Shown one piece after another: positions 21,501-29,631 of a DNA stretch of 51,282 bases (its first letter is position 1; every line of letters begins with the position of its first letter). Source of the stretch: a virus. The translations under genes and the position numbers were made by a program. The notes below the pieces were generated by a model. That model saw nothing but the letters and a program-made list of their open reading frames with translations. It ran no database searches and had not been told where the DNA came from. The stretch lies in IMG/VR virus record IMGVR_UViG_3300028610_001208, positions 1-51,282 of that record; one strand, given 5' to 3'.

Positions 21501-23569
21501 CCGAAGACTTCGCGCAGGCTTTCTTCTAGCGCCCGCACCCGATTGGTCGCCGACAGGCTCGGATTCGATTCGATCTCCTCCAGCCCAGCCAGCGTATCCT
21601 CCAGTAGCGTGCGCTGTGCGTTGGATTTCGGGTTGTAGCCGGAGTAGCCTAACTTGTCGGCCTTGTTCAGTGCCGGACCGCGCTGATTTTTGAGGATTCC
21701 GACGTGCTGCTCGACGATGTTGGCCATCCGCTGCCGGTCCATCGGGGTGATCGGATCGTTGTCGCCGGCCTTGCCGCTCTGGTGTGCGGCGGTGTGCGAC
21801 TCCGGAACGAAGCGGTAGAGATTCCTGCGGCTCGGGTTCCGCATGAACTCCATAGCCTCGACCATCCGGCCTTTCATCGCGTGCATGACGATCGGAGATG
21901 ACGTCAGTGCGGCGCGCATGGGCGAATTGCCGCCGAGCGCCACGTCGGCAAGCGACCCCGCTCCGCCCTCCTTGGCTTGGAGCAGGGCCGTGGCGTCCTT
22001 TTGGTTCACGGCGTACGCCATACCGAGCGGAACACCTTGGAACAACGCGAACGAGACGCCCATTTGCAGCGCCTCTTTGAACGTCGGGTAGTGAGGATAC
22101 AGCTCGAGCCGGTCGTCGCTCATCCACATGGCCATTTGTTTGAGCGCTGGCGCGATAAACTCCTCGGCGATCTCCGGAACCGGGCCGTTGAACAGGATCA
22201 TGTTGCGCGAGAAGTCCGCGAAGCTCATGCGGGTGCGCAGCTGCTTCTTAGTCGCCTCCTCGACGCCTCGGGCGACGGCTCCGGTTCGGGCGCCGGCCTT
22301 GCCGAGCGCCGGAACCTTCTTCGCAAGCCAGCCGATCGCTGGTTTCGAGAGTCCGCGCAGCATGAACGCCAGTGGGCGGCCGGTGTTCTCGGAGAATATC
22401 TCCAAGACCTGGCCGACGTAGTGATTGCGAAACGCCTCGTCGAATCCGACACCCGACCGAGTTGAGACCAGTTGAAACGCCCCACTCTCCTTGTCGAACC
22501 GGCCATGTACGGTCGGCAGCGAATCCTGCACTGCGCCTGCCGTGATATTAGGGATCCACACGGATGAACTGCCGACGACCCCGACGCCAATCGAGTCCGC
22601 GAGCCATGTCGCGACCTTGGCTCCGACCGAACGAGCCCTCTTGCGTGCCATTGTTTTCGCGGTGTTTTTCGAGACCTGGCCGAGCAGCATCTTCGCCGTC
22701 AACTCGCCCTGCCGCTTGGCGATCGCCTTGGCGAAAGCCTTTTTAGCGGCAACCTTTCCGCCTTTGAGGAGGGCCTGCTTTCCTGCCTGATACAGCCCCA
22801 TGCTCGCGCCGATCTCGATCGCGTAGGCCGGCAGCTCGCTCGTTAAATCGGCGATCGCCCCCGGCCATGTTCGTCCGCGAATGTCGGCGATCATTTCGTC
22901 CTGCATCGCGACGATCACAGAGAGGTCCGCGCCATTCTCTTCGCCGGCCAGGATTCGACTGTTGGCCTCGAGCATGTCGAACATGGATCCGAACGCCATC
23001 GCGTCGCGGAGGAACGGGAACACCTCTAGTTTGGCGGTCTTGTTCGTCAGAACCTCGACGACTCCTCGCTCGCCGGGAAGTTTCTCTGGGGCAGGCGCAT
23101 CGATCCCCTGCGCTGATAGTCCGGCCTCGTCGTATAGTTCTTGGAGGGCAGCGTGCCGATCTTCTGGTCGACCGGAGATGAATTCGGGATCCTGCGCGGC
23201 CATCATCCAGAGCGAGTTTTCGGTGATGCGGCGACGCAGTGCCCGCACGTCCGGATCCCCTGGTCGCTTGCCTGGAGCACCGAGGGCAAACTCGAGAGGG
23301 TCATCTTGTTTCGGAAACTCCGTTTTGGATGTCGCCTGGTAGTCCCACCAGTTCGTAATCGGACGCGACTCCAGCTTGTCGAGGGTCTCGCGCACGTTGG
23401 GGTCAAGCTGGGAGAACGGACTGAACGCCGCGGCCAGTGCGCCGCCGACGCCGCCACCCTTATCGAGCCGCTGCTGCGCGTCGAAGCGCTGAGCCATGGC
23501 GTCGAGTGAGGTTTCGACATCGGGCAGGAGTTCGTCCGTGAGCGGCGGCGGTGTGGCGAATCGCGTCAT
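15506..23569 (-). CDS. Giant internal virion / polyvalent protein with HExxH protease motif (2687 aa)
   Basis: The last and largest late gene (15.7 per cent of the genome) starts by ATGA overlap with the 649-residue gene. Features in order: hydrophobic patches around residues 230-340 and 500-530; a disordered, charged middle; H1561-E-V-A-H1565 with a downstream GFAEF (Glu ~1621), the ligand set of a gluzincin-type zinc protease; and residues ~2080-2490 resembling large-polyvalent-protein domain LPD38 (RSINQIVPFFNATLQG near the centre). Such proteins replace T7 gp16 in many podoviruses and are ejected into the cell with the DNA. Peptidoglycan or protein cleavage during entry is plausible; the protease activity is inferred from the motif only. 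Confidence 0.8.
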   Translation of the reverse strand: MTRFATPPPLTDELLPDVETSLDAMAQRFDAQQRLDKGGGVGGALAAAFSPFSQLDPNVRETLDKLESRPITNWWDYQATSKTEFPKQDDPLEFALGAPGKRPGDPDVRALRRRITENSLWMMAAQDPEFISGRPEDRHAALQELYDEAGLSAQGIDAPAPEKLPGERGVVEVLTNKTAKLEVFPFLRDAMAFGSMFDMLEANSRILAGEENGADLSVIVAMQDEMIADIRGRTWPGAIADLTSELPAYAIEIGASMGLYQAGKQALLKGGKVAAKKAFAKAIAKRQGELTAKMLLGQVSKNTAKTMARKRARSVGAKVATWLADSIGVGVVGSSSVWIPNITAGAVQDSLPTVHGRFDKESGAFQLVSTRSGVGFDEAFRNHYVGQVLEIFSENTGRPLAFMLRGLSKPAIGWLAKKVPALGKAGARTGAVARGVEEATKKQLRTRMSFADFSRNMILFNGPVPEIAEEFIAPALKQMAMWMSDDRLELYPHYPTFKEALQMGVSFALFQGVPLGMAYAVNQKDATALLQAKEGGAGSLADVALGGNSPMRAALTSSPIVMHAMKGRMVEAMEFMRNPSRRNLYRFVPESHTAAHQSGKAGDNDPITPMDRQRMANIVEQHVGILKNQRGPALNKADKLGYSGYNPKSNAQRTLLEDTLAGLEEIESNPSLSATNRVRALEESLREVFGPAVYTSGARMFDNDPRKQYIKDLRRLLSLSKIEAERAPAPSAGLNRSQQALNTSRPRVIAKGLQGVDQNDEKFAAAFWFDSDGQHMDYPNLSLASAVAHYETGNPNFTEDGNKRFRHAVNGYIATGLNERAQEAFEIWAQYDPEAAQTYAAQVKLGKHIPETVRREQEAERKDREQGVESLQEGVRVHVRPDPAKSRTVKGTIVAVEEDGFQVQIGGPKSRQQIKVSREQVRPDRRTREGPKRGAAELRNALVAMIQDRSASGELRSMVDTFDDGTIEALEDLTPIAHNEFLPPYTLEGNGEVESLRENLPKNLRNQVRWVGDLSAENRGRINILADELQPYLDVILPGVGLNEFIVNTLEFQAVREVADKGSKAGAAQINRALAQLRRDYDDNQSNPYSTYTPKDAASLLSWQVLNSGAHEQITGGKLKVGDSIEFNGIEYIVTAADDRIELVDGEGEPELVVGPDFVISYDAGSFVQSAKTDREVSGIVDLGIARKIAEFNREQASRHKFGPQNEALVFTSDSEGQRFDVFQTQEGYEAYLSDANGENVRGPFPFRHLDEVVDSVSGLPTESQEAPLGNRGYRVDAGASQNPGLSEAAEVPFTPAPRFTKQQQAQMVEAFQRALVVNKANESSAAITAAAKSLGTIVDEGAMIARVKQGRPEDAQNVRNALEAIKSEVPESVTEEMTKGLPPAEADLLGQREEGESKAGTAGRQLKLGEENLKFGEDVEASKAGARQRKIDQESGQLGLFDAPLKGYGDDPASQSPPTTGSINQSLLPPYSGASGSTINPIGGPDPSPVPENHKKLRTTSVTDIFHALEDVLLAFRSSSMQQVSRIKKGVFSRQVLGYFISPYEVTRVRNSDDFATAAHEVAHALEALVWGNSFVDKSNRRFFRSVKDANAKSELVALGKALYGEKVPTGGYQREGFAEFVRLWVENRDEAKLLAPNFYDYFDTTVLGQHPKGRKALERATKLVERWQAMTASQQIERSRVDPSSLAEKAKKAARDLKYKALPWMKRTWFESLVPLQQFMDTAYVRAGGVDKRLRGTDLFDIASTFRGSSQGIVEAWAKKGMTDLVGQRTGIEALETINTIIKGQDMLSDWVSFLHGQRARALSRPTPRHPGGRDAGVTMPQVDGLMQELQNKYRDPELRDFKRAASIFYRWNEGVLDYLAQASPSMAHMVQRIREADPGHYMPLARELDTITSAYHRTQGSIDGADIIKSLRGSSRRIVAPLETTVNNAVKMVQSAQQALIVEHLISMANTIPGLGAFVERIPRHQAVAFRTDLDNLLQRVKSELGRTASKSPDAEQLEEAITAVQEGGDQALLEEMVAFFSPALQPRTDPDGRPRVAVYRNNEIQFYEFDPALYDAIRGVSPENLLGTGKFMRWAGKPAKWARLGNTAYRASFGLVTNTFRDVQTLLINSQAHGNAFQLFTGWMAGMQDGFLGALPLKTKTAPVRELYESLGARITMQRLGQELSDTRRLTRQIAGFSTRDLWSLQHGPRTAKNAAGKVLSTYVDLIQFPETAARVAEMTQVAKDVGWQPGTPISFDQMVKIVLAGKRATVDFTAAGDLSRSINQIVPFFNATLQGARLFARSLFTGTRKQRLRAYMRGISAFTIPTMALWWANRDKEWYKQLTDDERSLYWHVEIPFTKEILRIPRAFEFGQLFASIPERFANLAYRQDPETMERWFGETLGFMTPVNFTSQALLGESPNGAMMSALQQVLPTVALVPMEWGMNKNFFSDRPIVSDALARKPTEEQYSEYTTRFSVNLGALTGLSPKKLDNAIKGTFGGVSRDLLELLGLGSEEILLEPQWSNTAVIGRIVHRRPGPSPRIVDRMYDKLGELQEIAASDRVDETELQREQRLMLEGSARLWSIALDMMLFTPKTATREQIQDEALSDVVDAMDHFDRGETRKKRNLRSGTISKEGALLQKWKQKGVTGKKALLDKHRQDWRDSGRRIYQKSNPLRMTTSFIRSRNTFYQAMEHFGDELTLED

Positions 23570-25515
23570 GGGGCAACCGCCGCTTCTCGGGCCGACCTCT
23601 GCCGCTGTTCGCCTTGGGCCTGGGCCCGTTGCACCACAGCGAAGAGCCGTCGGATGCGGAACGAGTCTTGTTCGTTGAGGTCGCTCACGTTACCGCCGGC
23701 AGCTTCGATTTCACTCACGATCCTGTTGAGCGCCGTGGCCGCCGCGTTCGGATTAGACTGGGGATTGGCTTCAAATCGCTGGAACACTGTATCCAATATT
23801 CGCTGCTGGTCCTGATTGAGCTTGCCTGTGCGCCCTGTAGCGGCCCCGATGCTGTCCGGCGAGCCATCTGGTACCGCGGGTGCGGGCGGAGCCGGTGCGG
23901 ACGGCGCAACAGGGTCGTTCCTACGCTTCATGAAATTCGGATCGCGGAACGTGTCGATGTACTTCTGGTGTAGTCGGTCAGGCAGGTCGTCCGGGAAGAC
24001 TTCCCGGCGAATTCGAGCGAGTTCGCTCACTCGTTCCTCTTGGCCAAGAGACTCGTCTAGCAGTGATTTCTCGAAATCGGAGCGAATCTTGATCAACGCC
24101 GTCTGATCGTCCATCCAGTCTTTGAACGCCGGGATGTTCCCCGGCAGGCTTCCGTCTCGCATGAGCGGGATACCCTCGCGCGAGTATCGGTCGGCCTCGA
24201 ACTGTTCGTTCGTGCCCTGGCGTAGCGGCTTGCCCTGGGTGACGCCGATCTTAGTGCCGTCCGGCATTGTGATGGATGACGGAAACAGCCCTGTCGACGT
24301 ATCGAAGTTCTTGACCACGTCGTCCATGATCTGAGTGACCGCACTACGCCCGTCTTGCTTGGGGCCGGACGGCGTGATGGCCCGCGTCTCCTCAAGCAAG
24401 CTCTGTAGAAAACGACCCTTCGGAACGTTCGGAAGCGGCCCGTTGAATACCTCGCCGGCTCCGATCACGTTGCGGGTGATGTCTCGGATTTGCTCCCCGC
24501 TGAAGCCGTTGGCGGCCGTCGCACTCTTACCGAGCTGCTGCATGTGCATTAACAGCTCTTCATTGCTCCGGCCTGTGGTCACTGAACCCGCGTCGTGCGC
24601 CAGCTTCGCGAGCTTCCCGGGTTCACCGGCGAACGCCAGCGCCCGTCCGCTGGTCGCAGTTGCTTGGCGACGACGCTTGTTGATACCGGCCGACATGTCC
24701 CTGGCGAACTGCTCTGGGTCGTCAGCCATTCTGCGGCGGTAGATGCCCATCAGGTTGTCGAGTTCCGCGCCCTGGCTCTTGCTGATCTTTCCGTTCGTCT
24801 CGAGTACTTCGCGCTGCATTTCGGCCAAATCGAAGGCGCGGTCGAAGACCTGCTTCGGCGATCCGCCCATCTGCGCGAGGAGCTCCATGACCTCTGTGGG
24901 CGACTCCGTGTTCGCAATCCCGGTCAGAAAGTCCTCGAATTTGGCGGATTCCTCTTCGGTAAGGGATTTTCCCTTCTTGCTGGCGCTCTTGATGTCCGCG
25001 AACGTCACCTCGGACGCCAGGTTGACGATATTGCCGAGCGCCTTTTGCTGGATCTCAGGGCCGAGATCGCCCCGCGCCGCCGCGGCCTCGAACGCGGACA
25101 GCCTCTCCTCCGGCTTCATGTCTTTCGTTGCCTCGGCGAGACTCCTGACGTTGTCGGTTACGACTTTTTCCTGCTCCATTTGGGCTGCGACCTGCGCGAT
25201 CGAGCCAATGGCGCCCCCGACGGTGTTCAAAGTCTGCGCGTTCTGCCCGCTGGTTTTGATGAACGCGCCGCCGACCCCACCTACAGCACCGCCGATGGCG
25301 GCCCCGGCCGCGATCGAAAGCCCGCCCGTAGGGATGGCGAGTATAGCTCCGAGTGCGGTTCCGACGCCCGAGCCGAGGCCAGCCATATTGCCTTCGTTGG
25401 CCTCCTCTGCCTTCTTCTCGGCGTCCTCGCGACGCTTCTTCTCCTGCCTGCCGAGCACAAAGCCCGTAATCGTGGCCAGCACCGGGTCTTGATCGAATCG
25501 CTTGACGATTGGCAT
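23566..25515 (-). CDS. Ejection-type internal virion protein with glycine-zipper segment (649 aa)
   Basis: GGGAGCC precedes the start. Residues ~20-42 are highly charged, then residues ~45-90 form a Gly/Ala-rich hydrophobic stretch (GxxxG repeats, two likely membrane passes) as in pore-forming or channel proteins. The rest is helical, with a Pro-rich linker near residue 540. The order (254-aa, 649-aa, 2687-aa) matches the gp14-gp15-gp16 ejection group of T7-like phages, so a role in the trans-envelope channel is inferred from context. No direct family match recognised. Confidence 0.7.
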   Translation of the reverse strand: MPIVKRFDQDPVLATITGFVLGRQEKKRREDAEKKAEEANEGNMAGLGSGVGTALGAILAIPTGGLSIAAGAAIGGAVGGVGGAFIKTSGQNAQTLNTVGGAIGSIAQVAAQMEQEKVVTDNVRSLAEATKDMKPEERLSAFEAAAARGDLGPEIQQKALGNIVNLASEVTFADIKSASKKGKSLTEEESAKFEDFLTGIANTESPTEVMELLAQMGGSPKQVFDRAFDLAEMQREVLETNGKISKSQGAELDNLMGIYRRRMADDPEQFARDMSAGINKRRRQATATSGRALAFAGEPGKLAKLAHDAGSVTTGRSNEELLMHMQQLGKSATAANGFSGEQIRDITRNVIGAGEVFNGPLPNVPKGRFLQSLLEETRAITPSGPKQDGRSAVTQIMDDVVKNFDTSTGLFPSSITMPDGTKIGVTQGKPLRQGTNEQFEADRYSREGIPLMRDGSLPGNIPAFKDWMDDQTALIKIRSDFEKSLLDESLGQEERVSELARIRREVFPDDLPDRLHQKYIDTFRDPNFMKRRNDPVAPSAPAPPAPAVPDGSPDSIGAATGRTGKLNQDQQRILDTVFQRFEANPQSNPNAAATALNRIVSEIEAAGGNVSDLNEQDSFRIRRLFAVVQRAQAQGEQRQRSAREAAVAP

Positions 25516-25529
25516 TTATCGGCTCCCGG

Positions 25530-26294
25530 TTAGTTGTTGCCCGCGCCACGTCCGATGTTGAAAGCTTGAATGGGGTCAGGCGGCGGCGTCTGGACGATGC
25601 TGTTGACGACGAAATTGAGTTCGTCGGCGGAAAAGCCAGCAAGAAGATCGGCCCTGTTCGCGGAGAGGTCGCCAATGAGCTGGGCGAATCCCAGGTCGAA
25701 CCCGCTCTGAAGCTCTATGCCAGCGAATCCGAGCCTTTCGATTGCTGACGTACGCTGGCCCTCGACCTCCAGTCGCTCGCCGCGCAGTCGCTCTTCGAGT
25801 CGTCCGATTTGGCCCGAGCGCTCCCTGGAGATCCCCTGCGAGACAGTCGGAAGGATGCTTGCCCCGGAGAGTCCGCGTGCCGCCAAGTCGCCTCGCGCAG
25901 TGCTTCGCGCCTGCGTCGCCTGCTCCTCGATGTCCAGCCGCTCCTGGTCTCCGCCCTCCGAGATGATCTGATTGAGCACGTCGAAGCCGCCCAGTGTTTC
26001 ACGCCGAGTGTCCGCAAAGCTGGCAAATGCCGTTTCGCGCGCTTCGGAGAATAGCCGCGTTTGCTCTGCCGCGCCCGCCTCGAATGTTCCACCAACTTCG
26101 ACCCGTTGATCTGCTAGGATGCCGCGCGCCTCGGCCTCACGGGCGTCCGCCTCGGCCTTGAATTCCTCTTGCAGCTCCCTCGCCTCGTCGGCTTGGAAAA
26201 AGGCGAGCACCAAGCCGAGTAGCGACGACCCTGAGACCAGATTTCCTAGCTTGAGGACGTCTTTGAGCCCTTGGAATGCTTGTCCGGCTGGCAT
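25530..26294 (-). CDS. Internal virion protein-like (254 aa)
   Basis: GAAAGGATAG precedes the start. There is a short hydrophobic N-terminal segment (residues ~17-33, LVSGSSLLGLVLAFF), then a long Glu/Arg/Ala-rich helical region (residues 35-200) with coiled-coil character, and a short globular end. Size, N-terminal membrane segment and position directly before the other two ejection-type genes resemble T7 gp14. This is inference from architecture. Confidence 0.65.
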   Translation of the reverse strand: MPAGQAFQGLKDVLKLGNLVSGSSLLGLVLAFFQADEARELQEEFKAEADAREAEARGILADQRVEVGGTFEAGAAEQTRLFSEARETAFASFADTRRETLGGFDVLNQIISEGGDQERLDIEEQATQARSTARGDLAARGLSGASILPTVSQGISRERSGQIGRLEERLRGERLEVEGQRTSAIERLGFAGIELQSGFDLGFAQLIGDLSANRADLLAGFSADELNFVVNSIVQTPPPDPIQAFNIGRGAGNN

Positions 26295-26306
26295 CGTTCT
26301 ATCCTT

Positions 26307-26792
26307 TCACGCTCGCTCTACGTGGAATCCAAGTATAGACAGTTTCGGGGCCGGGGTCACCGGAGTAACCGTGGCAGCCACATGGTACGCCCACGCCGCG
26401 ATAAACGGCCCTGATGACGTCAGAACGGACCGAAGGAAGGTCTTCGACACGACCTGGAGGTCGAACCCCTCGAGCGGTGCCACGGCGTCGATCTGGGTCG
26501 CAACGATGCGGGCCCCCTCGGTCACATCGAACAGGCAGACGCCGATCCAGTATTCGTCCGGATCAGACGGCTCTATGTTCCTCAGCGTCGCCTGGATCTT
26601 CAGGCTTGTCGAGCCCCAACTCGTGAGCACGGACTTCGATACCCGATCACCTTGGGCCGGGAAGTAAAACCAGCCGGGGCTGGATGAGGGCGGCACCTCG
26701 CCCGCGATCCCCCCGAAGCTCGGGTAGGAGGCCGGGTGGGCGGGAAAGCCCATCGGCGAACTGTTGCGAACAGTAGATATCGTGATTGCCAT
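26307..26792 (-). CDS. Virion-associated protein, probably tail (161 aa)
   Basis: The product is beta-rich, with a Pro/Ser/Gly-rich N-terminal 40 residues and a jelly-roll-like pattern of strands afterwards. It lies three bases after the 26796 gene, inside the tail gene run. No family recognised; a fibre-tip or attachment protein is possible. Confidence 0.65.
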   Translation of the reverse strand: MAITISTVRNSSPMGFPAHPASYPSFGGIAGEVPPSSSPGWFYFPAQGDRVSKSVLTSWGSTSLKIQATLRNIEPSDPDEYWIGVCLFDVTEGARIVATQIDAVAPLEGFDLQVVSKTFLRSVLTSSGPFIAAWAYHVAATVTPVTPAPKLSILGFHVERA

Positions 26793-26795
26793 GGC

Positions 26796-27470
26796 TTACC
26801 ACACTACAAATGTGTCATTGTTGGCAGGGGCGAACGGGAAAGCGACCTGCATCGTGAACTGGGCGATCCCGCCGACCGTCGTGTAGGCAGAGATCACGCG
26901 CGACTCCTTGGCGTTGGCGCCGGTCCTGAACGCCAGTGCCCGACCGATCAGGTAGTCGGCGTGGGCCACCACGATATCGTCAGCCTGGAACACCGTCGTA
27001 GTCGGCGTGTGGCCGTTGGTCACCGTGTCGACAGTCCCAGTCTCGATGGTCTCACCGGACGCCTCCAGGTTGTCTGCAACCGTGGCGTCGCCATTGATCG
27101 AGGCAATGTCGACAGTCGGGTTCGTTTCGACCAGCGGGAAGTAGCAGCCGTGAATCAGCATGCCCGTCGCCGTACCGCCGATCACTACGCCGTCGACACC
27201 CGTAGCAAACGCCGCGTCCGGAACGTCGAAACGGTAGTAGCCGTCGTCGATATGCTCGATGCCGCCGTCGCTGTGGGCGTCGGTAAGTGCCGCGAGCGCC
27301 ACCAACGGCGTGATCGAACTCTTGAGCCCGCCCTCGCGCCGATACCACAGCGCCAGCCCGGTCGTCGTGTGCTCGACCGCCTCTTCGGGCAGGAACGTGG
27401 TCGAGTCAACGATCCGGATTACGGCCGAGACGTTCACACTGTCTTTGACTACTGTCCGCTGTTGGAACAT
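26796..27470 (-). CDS. Tail-associated beta-sandwich protein (224 aa)
   Basis: The N-terminal half contains YRREGGLKSSITPLVAL, the pattern DDGYYRFDVPDAAFA and GVDGVVIGGTATGM, a domain I recall from tail proteins of many environmental phages (baseplate upper protein-like). The C-terminal half (NGHTPTTTVFQADD...APANNDTFVVW) is a second beta module common in the same proteins. It probably connects the spike or fibre to the tail or contacts receptors. AAAGGGAATC precedes the start. Confidence 0.65.
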   Translation of the reverse strand: MFQQRTVVKDSVNVSAVIRIVDSTTFLPEEAVEHTTTGLALWYRREGGLKSSITPLVALAALTDAHSDGGIEHIDDGYYRFDVPDAAFATGVDGVVIGGTATGMLIHGCYFPLVETNPTVDIASINGDATVADNLEASGETIETGTVDTVTNGHTPTTTVFQADDIVVAHADYLIGRALAFRTGANAKESRVISAYTTVGGIAQFTMQVAFPFAPANNDTFVVW

Positions 27471-27482
27471 GGCTGATTCCCT

Positions 27483-29303
27483 TTAGAGGTCGACTTCCTC
27501 AAAAACCGACACCGAACTGATTGTACCGCCGAAGGTGAGGTCTGTACCGCGAAGGTTTCGGTCCCTGAATCGCAGGGCGAGCCCGTCCTTCAGCAACGGA
27601 GCGTCGCCGCCGACCGACAGGGTGGCCGTATCGTTCCCCATCGCTACGATTTGTACGGCCCGGCACTTTGCGTTCAATGTGTGCGTTCCAGCGCCCGTGA
27701 TCTTGGTCATCACGATCGTTGCGGGGACGACCGCCTGCGAACCTGCCGCCGCGACCTCGTAGGCGCCAATGTCTCCCCCATCCTTCGTTCTTGCGGTCTG
27801 GTCCGGGTCGAGCGGCGCGCTGGGCATCGACGTCATTCTGGTGGCCAGCGACGGATCGCCCGTATCGTTGCACACCGAATCGGTTGTGATCGTGAAATCG
27901 AAGGTCGTCGCAGAGCTGCCGGTGTAATCGGTGAACGGGTTGGCCACGCCGTCTTCGGAGTTGGCGCCGTGCCCGCCAGCCGTGAACTTGGTATACCCGC
28001 CGCATCGCGAGTAGTCCCAGTCGAGAATGCTCGCACCGCCGTCCGACAGTTCAGCTCCGGCCCCGACCCGATCGGTCCAGAAGCAGTTGTTGCCACCCTT
28101 TGCGCTCGTGATGTCACCGGTGCCGTTCGGCGACGTGATTTTCAGAACGACCGGAGACTGCACGCCCCCGAGGTCTCCGGCGGTACACCAATAGATTTCC
28201 AGGTCGCACGTTGACCTCGGCGATCCACCACCAGTATCCTTCCCGACGTCGATGAAGATGAGCGGCATAGTGCCGCCGGCCCAGCCGTCCGTGACGTAGC
28301 CGCGGGCGCCTCGAATAACCAGCCCGGTGGTTGCCGAAACCTCTGCGTTGGCGCCCACGTAGATGCCCTGCGTGTAGTCCCACATCAGGCAGTTGTCGAG
28401 AATGCAATTCGTCGACCCGGTGACAACGTACGCATCACCATGACCCTCGGAGCCGACACGGGTCCGCGCCACATCACCAGCCTCGCAGCGAACACAGGTC
28501 ACATCTACGGCGTCGTGCAACACGAACCCGTCTCCGTCTATGTCGGTGATCACGCAGTCGGTGATCGAGAGGTTCTGCAGCGAAGAGCCGCCGATTCCGC
28601 CGACGCAGCGTACGCACTGCGTGAGAGTCACGTCGCTGATCTCGGAAGCGGCGTCAGTCGTATTGATCTCGATGTGCGTGCCGTTCGCCAAGCGGAAATT
28701 ACTGCAAGCGCTGTTCTTGAGCTTGGTCTCCGCCTTGTTGCCAAGCGCGAGCCCGGCACAATCGTCGAAGTCGATCCCGTCTATCGTAATGAACGAGCGA
28801 GCGGCCAGATTGATGCCGAGTTCGGACGTCGTGTAGAGCTTGCACGTCTGGGTCGACGCCAACGAGAAGTCTCCGGCGATGAGAACCTCGGTATCGCTGT
28901 TCACCGTCTTGATGATGGTCGCATTGTCTTCGGCCGGGAAGTAGAGAGACTGGTTTGCCGTACCCGTGAAGCCGCCACCGACCGCGGTGATCGTCGTTCG
29001 ATCCGTGCCGCTGTCGTAGGCGCCAACGGTAGTCACCGCAATGGTGGCGTTGTGCTGCGGGCTCACGATCGGGTTGGCCCCTGTCCCGTAGGCCCCAAAC
29101 GTGATGGCCTCTGATGTCTGAGTCGGCGACGGACCGCCGGCCATCGTGAGCTGCTCGCCGGCCCAGGTGTCGCCCTTGTTGAGAAGGATCGAACCGCCCA
29201 CAGTAACAACGCCCGGCCCGGCCGCGAGCGTCAGCTTGGGCGCACCACTAGAAAGCCCGTCGTTCACGTCGCTGCCCGCCTTGGAAATAAAGCAATCGGC
29301 CAT
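27483..29303 (-). CDS. Tail spike with right-handed beta-helix and C-terminal repeat module
   Basis: GAGGAAATTGAC precedes ATG 29303. Residues ~1-30 open with an AGSDVNDGLSSGAPK motif typical of parallel beta-helix proteins; residues ~150-480 show the repeating strand-turn pattern of a right-handed beta-helix (pectin-lyase-like fold), with CxDC/CxMW-type turns. Such spikes bind or cleave host surface polysaccharide; no catalytic residues can be assigned by eye. The last ~80 residues (from ATIVMTKITG) are homologous to the two small proteins at 40415 and 40691, including GGDAPLLKDG and LTFGGT. It starts right after the holin-like gene (TGACATG). Confidence 0.85.
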   Translation of the reverse strand: MADCFISKAGSDVNDGLSSGAPKLTLAAGPGVVTVGGSILLNKGDTWAGEQLTMAGGPSPTQTSEAITFGAYGTGANPIVSPQHNATIAVTTVGAYDSGTDRTTITAVGGGFTGTANQSLYFPAEDNATIIKTVNSDTEVLIAGDFSLASTQTCKLYTTSELGINLAARSFITIDGIDFDDCAGLALGNKAETKLKNSACSNFRLANGTHIEINTTDAASEISDVTLTQCVRCVGGIGGSSLQNLSITDCVITDIDGDGFVLHDAVDVTCVRCEAGDVARTRVGSEGHGDAYVVTGSTNCILDNCLMWDYTQGIYVGANAEVSATTGLVIRGARGYVTDGWAGGTMPLIFIDVGKDTGGGSPRSTCDLEIYWCTAGDLGGVQSPVVLKITSPNGTGDITSAKGGNNCFWTDRVGAGAELSDGGASILDWDYSRCGGYTKFTAGGHGANSEDGVANPFTDYTGSSATTFDFTITTDSVCNDTGDPSLATRMTSMPSAPLDPDQTARTKDGGDIGAYEVAAAGSQAVVPATIVMTKITGAGTHTLNAKCRAVQIVAMGNDTATLSVGGDAPLLKDGLALRFRDRNLRGTDLTFGGTISSVSVFEEVDL

Positions 29304-29304
29304 G

Positions 29305-29568
29305 TCAATTTCCTCGCCACGCTGCAATGAGCGCCGGAATCACGGAAGAGATCACGATGCAAATCAGCGTGCCTGCGACCATGGCGTAGGACTTGGCCGC
29401 CGCACCCTGTTTCTCCAGTTTTCCGATCCGACCCCCGTGCTCTTTGACTTTCATTTCTATTCTCGAATTTACGCCGTCTTGCGCATGCGCCCTCTCTGTA
29501 GACGAGGCATCATGTGCAATCGCCCAACCCGGCAGGTTCTCTGCCGGCGAGATCGTGCCGTTTGACAT
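29305..29568 (-). CDS. Holin-like protein (XhlA type)
   Basis: The 87-residue product has a soluble, partly coiled-coil N-terminus (SRIEMKVKEHGGRIGKLEKQ) and one C-terminal membrane helix (residues ~60-82) followed by a short basic tail WRGN. This layout matches XhlA-type (hemolysin-like) holin components. No second holin gene or endolysin was found beside it. A tail-anchored membrane protein with another role remains possible. Confidence 0.6.
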   Translation of the reverse strand: MSNGTISPAENLPGWAIAHDASSTERAHAQDGVNSRIEMKVKEHGGRIGKLEKQGAAAKSYAMVAGTLICIVISSVIPALIAAWRGN

Positions 29569-29631
29569 AGGTACTGCTCCGCTCCCGATAGTAACTACCG
29601 GCCCGCCGAGGCCAGTTTGTATTAACTGCTG

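Noticed and set aside
24595-25533. Long plus-strand frames opposite the 649-residue ejection gene
   Set aside because: Low-complexity antisense frames over a gene with a coherent protein and upstream ribosome site.
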